NCBI GenBank assembly: GCA_030248225.1
Contig: JASANE010029084.1
Location: forward strand, 1 to 64,000
Direction: 5' to 3'
Origin: Trileptium ribeirensis
Taxonomy: Eukaryota > Nematoda > Enoplea > Enoplida > Thoracostomopsidae
DNA length: 64,000 nucleotides
Below the pieces are notes generated by a model. That model ran no database searches and had not been told where the DNA came from. It saw only the letters and a program-made list of their open reading frames with translations. Position 1 is the first letter of the stretch; each line of letters begins with the position of its first letter. Positions 23,013-32,900 of this stretch are shown piece after piece. Both the position numbers and the translations under genes were made by a program.

Positions 23013-23548
23013 AGTTAATGATGCACTATGAGACCGAAATATTACCAATCATCAGGATTGAGGACGCACAGGATACTCATGAACACATATATTTACCATT
23101 CTTTTCGGATCTCCCAGATTTCAATCTAGTACGGCTCTTACCATATATTCAACGGAACGACCCAGAACTGGGTCTAATTTGGTGGTATCTATATAACAAA
23201 ACGAGGCCCAAGGCCGAGCTAGGTGCGTTGAGCATCGAAATGCGGGCTCACTACTTCGAACTAGCAACGGACACCAAAATATTATGCATGCACCCATTAC
23301 AACCAGGGGATATAAATTACAAGTTATGCGTCCCAATCACACTAGTACAGCAGGTACTCAAACATGAGCATAACACCTTATATGGAGGACATCCTGGCCG
23401 CGATCGGCTACTAGCAAAATTAAAACAATTTTATTATTGGAAGAGTATGTCCGAACACGCACAACAATGGATCAGGCGATGCCCTCTATGCCAGTCCGCA
23501 AAGGACGCGATTTCTCGGATAACCACCGGATTGGGTAGGGTTCCTTAG
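23009..23548 (+). pseudogene. pol: Pol fragment: integrase N-terminal zinc domain
   Basis: About 179 codons. The HHCC zinc-binding domain is visible: HEHNTLYGGHPG gives the His pair (spacing typical of the family) and CPLC (residues 158-161) the Cys pair, with WKSM between. This domain helps integrase assemble on DNA ends. The frame begins before this start, since EQEFDRF precedes it in phase. It ends with a TAG just before the integrase core, whose frame carries on after the stop, so this is a nonsense mutation. Confidence 0.85.
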
Positions 23549-24031
23549 GCAAATCAACCAATGTATCGTGTATTCGTAGACATACTGGACATCCAAGTTC
23601 GGTCGCAAGCAGGCAACCGCTATGTTATTGCGTTTATAGATCAATTCACCAAGGTTGCAATAGCAGTAGCAATAAGGCACCAGGATGCGCACACAGCCGC
23701 TCATATATTCTTATATGAGGTAGTCTATAAGTACGGATCTCCCAGAGAGCTGTAGTCCGATAGAGGAGGTGCGTTTGCCGCGCACATGTTTGAAAACCTG
23801 TGTCAAGAAATGCAGATATTTCGACACATGAGTCTAGCTTACCACCCTCAGGCAAATGGAGAAATAGAAAGATTTAATAGGACATTATTGTACCTACTGC
23901 GAGTGAGTGTACCACAAGATGATCACCATTCATGGGATGTATCATTACCATTTTGCATCATAGCTTATAATTCGTCGGTACACAGCAACAAAGTACCCAC
24001 CATTTTTGCTAATGCATGGATTTTATCCTAG
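23549..24031 (+). pseudogene. pol: Pol fragment: integrase catalytic core, interrupted
   Basis: The DDE core is recognisable: first Asp in VFVDILDIQ (about 23579), second in SDRGGAF just after a TAG at 23753-23755, and Glu in NGEIERFNR (about 23868). YVIAFIDQFTKVAIAVAI between the first two is typical of the strand/helix pattern. The core would cut host DNA and join the element to it. Besides the internal TAG there is a frameshift at about 24010 where the frame of the next fragment takes over. Confidence 0.85.
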
Positions 24032-24377
24032 GTTGCCCGGAGAATATGACACGCATAGTGCAGCCACTGGATACACATGTGCTCACTCCTATAGGGACAA
24101 CACGCAGCGCTGGATGGCTTCTATTAGGGAGCGTGCATACCAATCAATGAAAGCAGCCCAAGAATTAAATCGGCTAAGGTACGATAGGCGAGCACGCGAA
24201 CCACGCTATCATACTGGAGAATTAGTTTGGGTTTATAGGCAAGATACCACTCCAGAAACATCTAGGAAACTCACGCCTCGTTGGTGTGGGCCATACGAAA
24301 TATTAGGGATCACCCCGCCGTGCATGCGCGTACGAATGCATTCTAATCCGGAAGGCATGGCACATGTCGTGAACTAA
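24006..24377 (+). pseudogene. pol: Pol fragment: integrase C-terminus with GPY/F module
   Basis: FYPRLPG continues the end of the core. GELVWVYRQD and then KLTPRWCGPYEIL (GPYE at residues 95-98 of this frame) form the GPY/F module, which is diagnostic for Metaviridae and gammaretrovirus-like integrases. No chromodomain follows. Confidence 0.82.
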
Positions 24378-25307
24378 GCCATGTTTTAGGGCATTAGATC
24401 CAGTATCTAATGTAGGGGACTGGCTAGGCCAGGTACATGCTTCCATATTAGAAAGGTGTTTGAATGAACCAACACAGCGAATTATCGCTGATAGAGATTT
24501 TGTTACTGAAATAGAACCCGTACACGAGGTAGCAGTACGTACTGTAACAACAGCAGTCAGTGATAGTTCAGATACCGAGAGCGTGGAAATGGGTGACCCT
24601 AATGACCCTAACTTATATCGCCGTACATACGCTGAGATCGAGGCCGAGCAAGCGGCAGTGGAACATATTGAGTATCGGACGGATGACTACGAACCGCAGA
24701 ATCCAAGAACAGACAGTCGGATTCCACTGACTGATCCGGACAGAGAAATAAAACCATCTTGGCCACCAATGTTGCAAGAACAGGTTATAGTCAAGAAGCC
24801 TTTTCGTACATACCAGAACCTGGCAGCCGAGATACACAAGTAGAATACGGACAACATACTGTACCAGTAACTACGATGGAAAGAATAGTGGCAACCAGTG
24901 AGGAAGTCTCGTTCGGCGTACCGACGGTAGGTGTTGGAATACTGGAAGGACAACATTTCTACCCAGCAGATATCACGCTGTCTACCACACCACGCGGAGC
25001 TTCAGATGGAATTGTCGTACCGGGACCATACATCTCAGGGGATTTGCGCTACGCAATTATGCTCGTTAATCAGGACCATCTATTATTTCAATCACGACCA
25101 GCTGAACATATTATGGCATCACGGCTGCGAGTACCAATGGAAATGTCAACACAAACCGTAGGGGACTATACCGCAATGCGTCCTTATAGCGCCCCACCAG
25201 CAGCTGTCGACAGACCTATGCCTCCTCACCAGTGGGTTTCTCGCGAGGCGGCCTTCACTCGGCCACATCCAGGGTCGCCAATGTCCAGCTATTTGTCCTG
25301 TATTTGA
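24378..25307 (+). pseudogene. Unrecognised tail after integrase
   Basis: Two overlapping open frames, 24460-24843 and 24759-25307, carry no known domain. The first is acidic (VSDSSDTESVEMGDPNDPN, EIEAEQAAVEHIEY). They may be the C-terminal extension of Pol shifted by an indel near 24800, or a small separate gene. Composition is like the low-complexity spacer before env. Confidence 0.35.
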
Positions 25308-26335
25308 GACCTCTGGAGAGGGTACCACGGAGGACGTGAGACCAGCTGAAGCAGACGACGAGTTAACTAGCTAAACATCGCAGGAACCCTCTTCAGCTGA
25401 ACGGCTCGGTCAGACAGGACAAGAAATATCCAGCAGTAGCTCCAGAACGCCTACTACACAACCGGGAACCTCTGACTCACTAAGCGAATTTACACTTGCG
25501 GAGTCAAGCAGCGAAGCGCCAGCACCCCGGAGAGGAACTGTCCGCGCTGTGACCTTAAGTACCCCTCCTCGCACACGAGCACCGCCGGAAAAGCGAGGGA
25601 AGGCACTTGTTGGACGGGCCACTCAAAGAAAACAAGTTGTGTCGGCACGAGGAGGCTGAACTATCCAGTTTGGTACTACTGACCAGACAGGATCGTCCAC
25701 AGGAACTATCACCAAACTGGTACATCCCACCACCGCTACTACTACCACCTCTGGGATTATACGCCTTAGCACTACTCATGCAACGGTACCAACCAGACAC
25801 CTTCTACACCGCCAGGCCAGGGACCGGATCTTTAGGCCATATGGCACAGCATCCGACGAGGAAGTAGGGGACGCCCTACGTAGACCCAGTCGTGTAACCT
25901 TGCAGGAACCAGGGACGACCATCACCGAAACGACAGGAACATCAACTAGGCTAGCCTCTACTACACGCGCACAATCCACCAGCGTCACCACCTCAATGAC
26001 CAGCGCACCATTGTTAACCCCACGACAACTCTTGATGGGAGGACGCTCGCCAGGTGGGACCCAGCCACTGACCTTATTCCCACGATATCCCTCTAGCCAG
26101 GAACTACACCCTGCAGTTTGGCGACAACGAACACCCTGACCACCACCATACGAAGAGTCTGACTCGGACTATCTAGACCTGCAGGTGGACTAATCCTAAC
26201 CCATACTCGCACGTACCTCAACGCAAGTAAGCAAGACTGTCCAACAGAAGGGGGTAGAAGGAGGTTAAAGAGAATATCCGCAGGTGAACTAAGTTATCTT
26301 TATATCCAGACTTATTCCCGGTATATAAATTATAG
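25308..26335 (+). other. Low-complexity Ser/Thr/Pro-rich stretch before the accessory genes
   Basis: Frames such as 25607-25867 and 25900-26139 give repetitive Thr/Ser and Pro-rich text (TTITETTGTSTRLASTTRAQ) and are broken by stops. It probably continues the disordered tail of the pol region. At 26321-26335 an AT-rich run with TATATAAA ends in AG right before the first accessory gene; a similar run precedes the second. Confidence 0.35.
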
Positions 26336-26950
26336 ATGCGACGAAGCTACAGCACCAATATCCCTATGCCATTGTTGCCAAAGGGCTTGCAGCACGTGCC
26401 GATGGTCTGCGGCGCCGGCGTTTATCCAACGGTGCCCTATATCGCGTTCAACCAGGGCCGCGCGTGGAAATCTTCGCCTCCAAGGGAACCCGCTGGCCAA
26501 TGCTCGCCAAAGAAACAACGACAGCCGACTCTTTCCAGCATAACGGGCGGCGTTAATCCAGCGCGTCGGAACACTTCCACCTCAGCGTGTTGGACTTGCT
26601 GGGTTTCGACAACGCCGTGAAGCAGTTGGCTTAGGCGGACGTTAGCCCAAATGAGCTGCAGGTCCGCAGCATAGCGCTACACCGCCGACTACAGCTGAAG
26701 AGGCGGCATATTGCTGAAAGCGTATTACCCGCACGTCATGCGGCCAATTCTACTGGCCAAGTTCAGCATGACTGAATGTGCGGAGGAGCTGGAAGCCACC
26801 GGCACTCGGCTTTTATTCAACGCAACGTTCGATGACTTTTGGGGAACAGGCGCAACCCACATTGAATGCTGTTGTGACCGGACGTTCCACAAAGTGACGG
26901 GCCGTTTGCTGGAAGAGATTCGGGCGTATCACCGGGACGGCCTCGTGCGA
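26336..26950 (+). pseudogene. NADAR-domain gene, copy 1 (broken)
   Basis: The NADAR (YbiA-like) fold can be followed across two frames. In one frame come RVEIFASKGTRWPML, the signature SEHFHL (26562-26579) and SPNELQ. In the other come VMRPILLAKFS, then ATGTRLLF, DDFWGTG and GRLLEEIRAY. These match the family blocks for substrate binding: Glu of SEH, KF, TG and WG-G. Known members act on ADP-ribose-type compounds and some remove ADP-ribose from guanine in DNA. TAA at 26554, TAG at 26632 and a frameshift at 26690-26720 break it. The ATG at 26336 is out of frame with the NADAR frame, which is open from 26329, so the true start may need splicing. It is followed directly by the hydrolase-like segment. 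The assignment rests on motif order and on the second copy. Confidence 0.65.
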
Positions 26951-27577
26951 TAGCCCCAAGTCATCATCGTGGGCGACGGGCAAGTACTACCGCTGCTCAA
27001 CGTCGCCGACCAGCAAAATTGGCTGGTGTTCGCTTGGCCACGAATGGAGATGGCTGACCTGGTGCAGTGGGCCAATGCTTTTGTCACGCCCCAAACAGAC
27101 TGCGTCATCATCCTGGGCGGATACGGCAAGCTGCGGCGTGAGAACAATACCGTCTTGTCGCCCAGTGCGTTCATGAAGCGGGTCAAGCGGAAGCTGGAAG
27201 TGCTCGAATGGCGCCTCCGGGGCTGTCTTCGTTGCCCCACCGCCTCCGCATTGAAACACCACCAATTATACCAGCGAGGTATGGGCGGCGGAACTGCGCG
27301 CCCGAAAATTGCGGTTTACCGAGGAACACCAGGCCCTACGGAGCGTCATCATGCCCACGTGGTCGGCACCATTAACGGCACTCGAGGCGCCTGGGTTACG
27401 GTCGGACCGTTCAACCGGGAGGAGGATCGCCAACGATGGGCTGAACCACTGGTGGAGCCCGCTTGTCACATGGAGCTGGTCAATTGGGTAGGCCATTACA
27501 TCCGTTGTACCGGACTCTTCCGCCTACACCAGCAACGGAGAGGCGATGAGGAAAACTGTGTGCACCACCGTACTTAA
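26951..27577 (+). pseudogene. SGNH/GDSL hydrolase-like segment fused after NADAR copy 1
   Basis: Past a TAG at 26951-26953 (copy 2 has TGG here) the frame goes on with VIIVGDGQVLPLL, FAWPRMEMADLVQWA and CVIILGGYGK. Spacing and hydrophobic pattern resemble block I (GDS) and block III (LGGND) of SGNH hydrolases, esterases and lipases acting on acyl groups. The catalytic Ser of GDS is Gly and the usual Asn/Asp of the third block are replaced, so it may be inactive or wrongly assigned. Downstream frames to 27577 contain no clear motif. Confidence 0.4.
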
Positions 27578-27653
27578 CCACACACATATGCGCAGCGAAA
27601 ATTGACTACTATAAGGGAAAGGATGATCATCTATAAAAATTATATTATTACAG

Positions 27654-28424
27654 ATGGACAACAGCGTTCGGCGATGCGGTAAAGACCAAAAGGACAGCAA
27701 CAGCGTTCGGCGACGCAGTGAGAGTCAGGCGGACAATGGCGTTCAGCGACGCAATGACGATGGGACTAGGCGGTCCGAAGGCGGCCCAGGCAGACGGTTA
27801 TCGACAAGCGGACCGTATGCCCCGCCCGAAGCGACAACATACCGCCTGCCCAGCATCCCGAATTATCACGTCGACTTGACGCAGCCCTACGTTCCTTTCC
27901 TGTCATACGGCACCGAGTGGCCGGAGCTATCCAGCATGCATGAATCTCCGACACCCTTCCACCACGATGGCGTCACGGCTAAAACGGTCAAACAGCATTA
28001 TCAAATCAAGGTGCTCCTTGTACTTGGGCTAATGGAAGCGGGCAAGGAACTAATGGACATGATCGGCACACCGCAACAAATAAGGGCAAGGGCACGGGCG
28101 CTAAAGGACGAACTGGTCGACAACATTACAAGCGCCCGGCTCAAGCCCTTGCTCGAGCACATTATGCGGCCGATCCTGCTCCACAAATTCACCATCCCTA
28201 GCTACGCGCGGATCTTACATCTCACTGGTAATCGACCGCTCCTGGAGGTAACCACCGATGTTTTCTGGGGTGGCGGACGCACGATCCAGCAGCTGCGGCA
28301 AGGCGAACAACCCAGACACTGCCACAACGTCATGGGCCGGCTTCTGGAAGAGGTGCGTGAGTACCTCACCTCCGGGTACGCCCGCTGGCCCCACGTCATT
28401 AGTTTGGGTGACGCACTCACGTTG
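27654..28424 (+). pseudogene. NADAR-domain gene, copy 2
   Basis: An unbroken frame of 257 residues starts at ATG 27654. Residues 1-50 hold degenerate NSVRR-type repeats. The NADAR domain covers about 78-240: PYVPFLSYGTEWPELS, then VKQHYQ, GTPQQIRARA, MRPILLHKFT, LTGNRPLLEV, FWGGG and GRLLEEVREYL, in the order and spacing of the family. The usual Glu of SEH is Gln (KQH), so copy 2 may have lost a catalytic residue that copy 1 kept. It would process ADP-ribose-related compounds or ADP-ribosylated DNA, inferred from the family. A TAA at 28425-28427 interrupts the hydrolase-like part, GDALTL standing where copy 1 has GDGQVL. The gene lies 76 bases after copy 1 and appears more GC-rich than the rest of the element. 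Confidence 0.72.
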
Positions 28425-28427
28425 TAA

Positions 28428-29072
28428 TTGCTGGAGATAGCCAACGATAACAAGTGGCTAGTCTGCGCATGGCCGGGCACCACGCTGATCCGCATGATCC
28501 AACTCTGCAGCGCTGTCCTGACACCGCTAACCAAATGGGTTATCCTGCTTGGAGGCTATCAATACATTTATCGAAAGGCGCCATTGGAGCAGCTCCATGC
28601 GACCAACTCAAATGCAGCCTTCAAGAAGATCAAGCGCCATCTAGGGATGCTGTCTCCGCGAGTACCAGCAGGAACACCAATCATCGCCGCACCACCAATA
28701 CCCCGATGGGCCGCGACCAACCAGGACGCGATGTCTTGGACAATCGAATTCAAGCGAATTGCAGCCTTCAAGAAGATCAAGCGCCATCTAGGGATGCTGT
28801 CTCCGCGAGTACCAGCAGGAACACCCCTCATCGCCGCACCACCAATACCCCGATGGGCCGCGACTAACCAGGACGCAATGTCTTGGACAATCGAATTCAA
28901 GCGAATTGCAGCCTTCAAGAAGATCAAGCGCCATCTAGGGATGCTGTCTCGGCGAGTACCAGCAGGAACACCCATCATCGCCGCATTGCCAATACCCCGA
29001 TGGGCCGCAACCAACCAGGACGCAATGTCTTGGACAATCGAATTCAAGCGAATTGTCGCCAACCATCGGTAA
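28428..29072 (+). pseudogene. SGNH-like segment after NADAR copy 2, with triplicated end
   Basis: Continues the NADAR frame after the TAA. KWLVCAWPGTTL and WVILLGGYQYIY parallel the copy-1 blocks, and PPIPRW lies where SGNH proteins often have a Pro-rich strand before their C-terminal catalytic motif. The C-terminal 147 codons are three copies of a 49-residue unit (KKIKRHLGML, AGTP-IIAAPPIPRW, MSWTIEFKR). A normal protein of this type would have one unit, so the array is an expansion. The frame stays open through all three. Function uncertain. Confidence 0.42.
28614..29054 (+). repeat. Three in-frame tandem repeats of 147 bp
   Basis: Units start at 28614, 28761 and 28908 with GCAGCCTTCAAGAAGATCAA. 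They are exactly 147 bp each and differ by only a few bases, so amplification is recent compared with the LTR divergence. 147 is a multiple of 3, so each adds 49 residues. Confidence 0.95.
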
Positions 29073-29977
29073 CAGCACAATGCGTTCCACAATGTATACT
29101 TCCCGAACTGGCCAGTCGCTTTTAACCCCGCTGACGCTAAATGGATAATAGAAATGGTCGGAGCAAGTAGGGCGAATAATGGCGAAACATATCTAACATA
29201 AATAGGAAATAATTCGTAGCGAATGGCCAATAGGATAGTGCAGAACGAATAAAGTAGGACACCAATATAAGTAACCAAACTAAGTGTTACGGACGGCACA
29301 GATAACTCCTAGCTAATCTAATGATAAGAAGGCTTGTTATTAAAGTTAGAGCGAACCAAGCAAACCCAACTCCGAATTATCCAACGAAAGTATTAAAATT
29401 CAATAAATGGGAAACTCTGGGATTTGGCACTCCGGCAGCCGGATCTTTTCCTAGGGGCTACCTTGAAACTATGGCATGGGAGCAACCCTGTCCTGGAAAC
29501 TTTGGAGGTACGTGCTACAAAAAAAATTATAACAATATGCTACTGTACAAGTATATCATGTTATATTATATGCGGCTAAGAATGATATATTGATCGTATG
29601 AATAACAAATAGTATTTTCGGAAACATACTTTTCAAGCCTCAAAAAATTTAGGCCAACTAGCATAAAATATTACAAACAATAAGGGAAAACTTCCAAAAC
29701 CACCGAATAATAAGGGAGAAGGGACGCGTTTTTGGTGAAAACCAAACAAATTGATCGTCCTTCTACCCTCGTTTTAATAAATTTTTGGGAAATTTTTGTG
29801 ATTTTAAGCTCAAACGGGCTAATTTTCGAATTTCACACTAATTTTACTTAACTGACATCAAGGGCTGCACATCGCATGAGTTAATCACGCAAAATTTTCA
29901 CTTTCTTAAGCATATCTAAACAAATTCAATTTCTACCATAAGTAAGAAGTCTATAAAATCCAAAGATATTTAAGAGA
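29073..29977. other. 3' untranslated part of the element
   Basis: AT-rich, with one unremarkable short frame (29321-29593). The bases just before the 3' LTR (AAAGATATTTAAGAGA) are a poor polypurine tract; a better purine run (AATAAGGGAGAAGGGA) is at about 29709-29724, some 250 bases upstream. The primer for plus-strand synthesis is therefore not settled. Confidence 0.4.
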
Positions 29978-32900
29978 TGTAACAGCCCGAGTCCTAAATA
30001 TTCAAAATTAGGTAAAAGGCTCTAAATTCAGTGAATAAAGGGCGATCGGATACCGGTGGAGCGTGATCCAGGGATTTGTTTGTGTATTATTCATAATTTT
30101 GCCAAATAAAATAAACATTATCTTGTTGTGCTGTAAATGTGTAATCGCGCTCCACCAGCCCGAGGTGCGCGGGGTGATTTCGCACCAAAATTGAATCAAA
30201 ATCCTATTGTGGAGGTATCCCATCGATCCCAGGACTGCTATTACATTATGAATAATATTGATGTACTATTGTATAATTGATTTGTATTGGAACACGGTAT
30301 GGATGCGTAGTCGGATAGGCCGGGGACAAGGGGAAAGATTTCATGTTCTACCACAATTTGTCTTAACAGTTTTGTTGGTTAGGTGCCCCAGGGTCGATTC
30401 CGGTGCGCATCCGTAAACTATAACGTATATGTTGTTGTTGTGCGATAATTCAATGTATACTGTGTATGTGTCCGGGTGTCAGGATGGGACGGGGCGTCGT
30501 ACAAAATCCCCTGCGACAAAAATACAATTTGGGCTTTTTATAATGGTCTGGGGCTCGCGAGCTTATCCTAGCATGCCGGCGGAAAATGACAAGTATTTTG
30601 TATGGTGCGGGATAATTTGAATACATGAAACAAGAGATAAAATTTACCTAATGTGAGAAAGTTTCATTTTTACAAGGGGTGTAAGAATTTTGGAATTTTG
30701 GGGTTTTTAAGCATTTCAAACCAAATGTGGAACATTAAATTATCACTACGGGCCTATAAGGCTTCAAAATTTCCCATTCGGGTCAACTTAACCCCAACCC
30801 GTAAGTACTTATGGACCCCCAATCCGGCGTTTAAACTCCCAAACTTTAAGGTCCTAAATCACCACATCTCGATTTTTCGAGCTCAGTACCTTAATTGGGT
30901 TCTATACTAACTATCTTATTGAAAACCGGGGCCACCCGCCCCAAAGGATATCCACAGGATCCCCATAACTCAGTTGGGACCCAAAATTTTACTATCGCGA
31001 ACGCATTAAACGGCCTCTAACGGGCCTCCTAGAGGAACTACATTAAAGTTAAGGCTCTCATAAGTAGGCGACCAGCCAGGGAATGGATATGATCCCGCCC
31101 CCGGCCGCCTACTCCTCTACGTTCCTGAAACATAAATAAAAAACCTATAAAATTCTAAGTTATATACAGCGCCTAAACCGCTTTTATATTTGGCAAAATT
31201 GTAAGCCTCGCGCCGACCAGCGGGAAGTTTCGGTTGTTTACGCCAATTTGACACGTTTCGGCCACTGCCCATCGCTGAACAACGTTTTACATTGGCACAT
31301 ACGTCGGCGTCGGTATCTTGATGTTTTGGGGGCGCTTATTAGTTATCGTTGTTGTTTGTAATTGTATGTCGATTTATTATCAGCTTAAATGTTTGTAGGC
31401 CTTTGTGGAATATTGTAGAGGACACGATTATTCTCTCTTTCAAATTTCACCGCTTTTGAGAGCACAAGTAGGGTTTAACAAGGGAGGTTAGATCGGGATA
31501 TAAAAGGAGACTGCCCAATTCCCCGATTGGGACCAGGCGATGTTTTTGTTCTAAGTTTGGCGGCTGTCGCCACTTTCAAAATTTATTTGCTTTAGGTTTT
31601 CATTTTTCTTTCCGTTAGGTATACTAGGGGTAGTTTCTCGCCGTGCTCCCACGGTGGAGAGCCTCCCCTGGTTTGATACATGTTTCGATTTTAAAAAGGG
31701 CCTTCCTTTGCGGACGTTGGAGCGTCGGAAGGATGCTCCCCGCGCCCCGTCAAAATTCTCGAGACTAGGCTAGATTGTTCGAAAATTTATGTTCACGCAC
31801 ATATCGACTGGTTCCCCGCGTCCCGGGCGTTTTTCCTCTGTTCTCAAGTCCGGGGAGTCAGCAAAATTTTTATTCTAGGACAAATCATGTTGAACAAAAT
31901 TTCTAAGGCAAAAAATTTAGTAAGCGAAAAATTGCTATTCTAAGGCAAACGATGGTGATCGAAATTTAGCTATAAGGCGTAGGATCAAATTCTCCGAGTG
32001 GCATCGCAGAATGCGGTGGAAGCCAACCAGCGTCTTTCAAAAATTCTAGGAGTGTCGAGACAGTCGCGATCTTCGTCGCGGGTTTTGGTATTTCCCGAGC
32101 GGTACCCCGCGTGGTTTCTGTAAAATTAGGGGGTTGCGTTCATTTTTACAAAGAGAGGAAAGAACCCAGGCACCCCAAGTCGTGCAGCTACGGTAACCGG
32201 GAGCCCTCGGAGTTTTTGGCCCTCGATTGAAAGCCTCTGCTGCCCCTGGCATGTCGTCTCGGCAGGCCGAGGGGTCCAGACTGCTTTTTACTTCTCCCCT
32301 TTCGAAGAATATTGTGGACCATCTTTCGACGGGCGACGAACCGGGACTGTTTCGGCTGACGTTCAATTCGTACATAGGTTTAGACAAAAATTTATAATGC
32401 GAGGAGACATGGTCAAACGTTACTCCTAACTAGGTTTTAGCTAAAATTTACAGGTGGTGAAAGGAATGACTCGGGGGACGTAGCCGTTTGCATCCCCGGG
32501 TGACACGCATTGTCCCCAATTTCCCCATTCGTCCGCTGTTTCTTTTATTTCTGGTTAGTATGCGATGCAAACGACTGTGGATCAGAGCTTAATCAAAAAT
32601 GTTAAAGGGACTCACTAGTTGAGCGTAGAATTAAACAGAGACTGGAGCTGTCAGTGGGCTGACCGCGTTGACTTATGGTGGGAGGTGGGTTTTCTAACCG
32701 TGCAACTACGGGGAGAATCCAAATCGGCACAATCTTTCGGAACTTCTGAGGGCTAGGTCTAGTCAGATCGTACGCGGACTGCTCCAGCCTCTGTCGCGAA
32801 TGCACAAATTTTATGGACCTTCTGTCCTGTTTTTCTTTCATCTGGGATTTTTAGTACGTAAAGAACAAAATATCGTGGTTTCATGGGTGGATAACCCTTT

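Noticed and set aside
28568..29299. 243-codon minus-strand frame
   Set aside because: It is the shadow of the 3 x 147-bp repeat; a frame open in one unit is open in all three.
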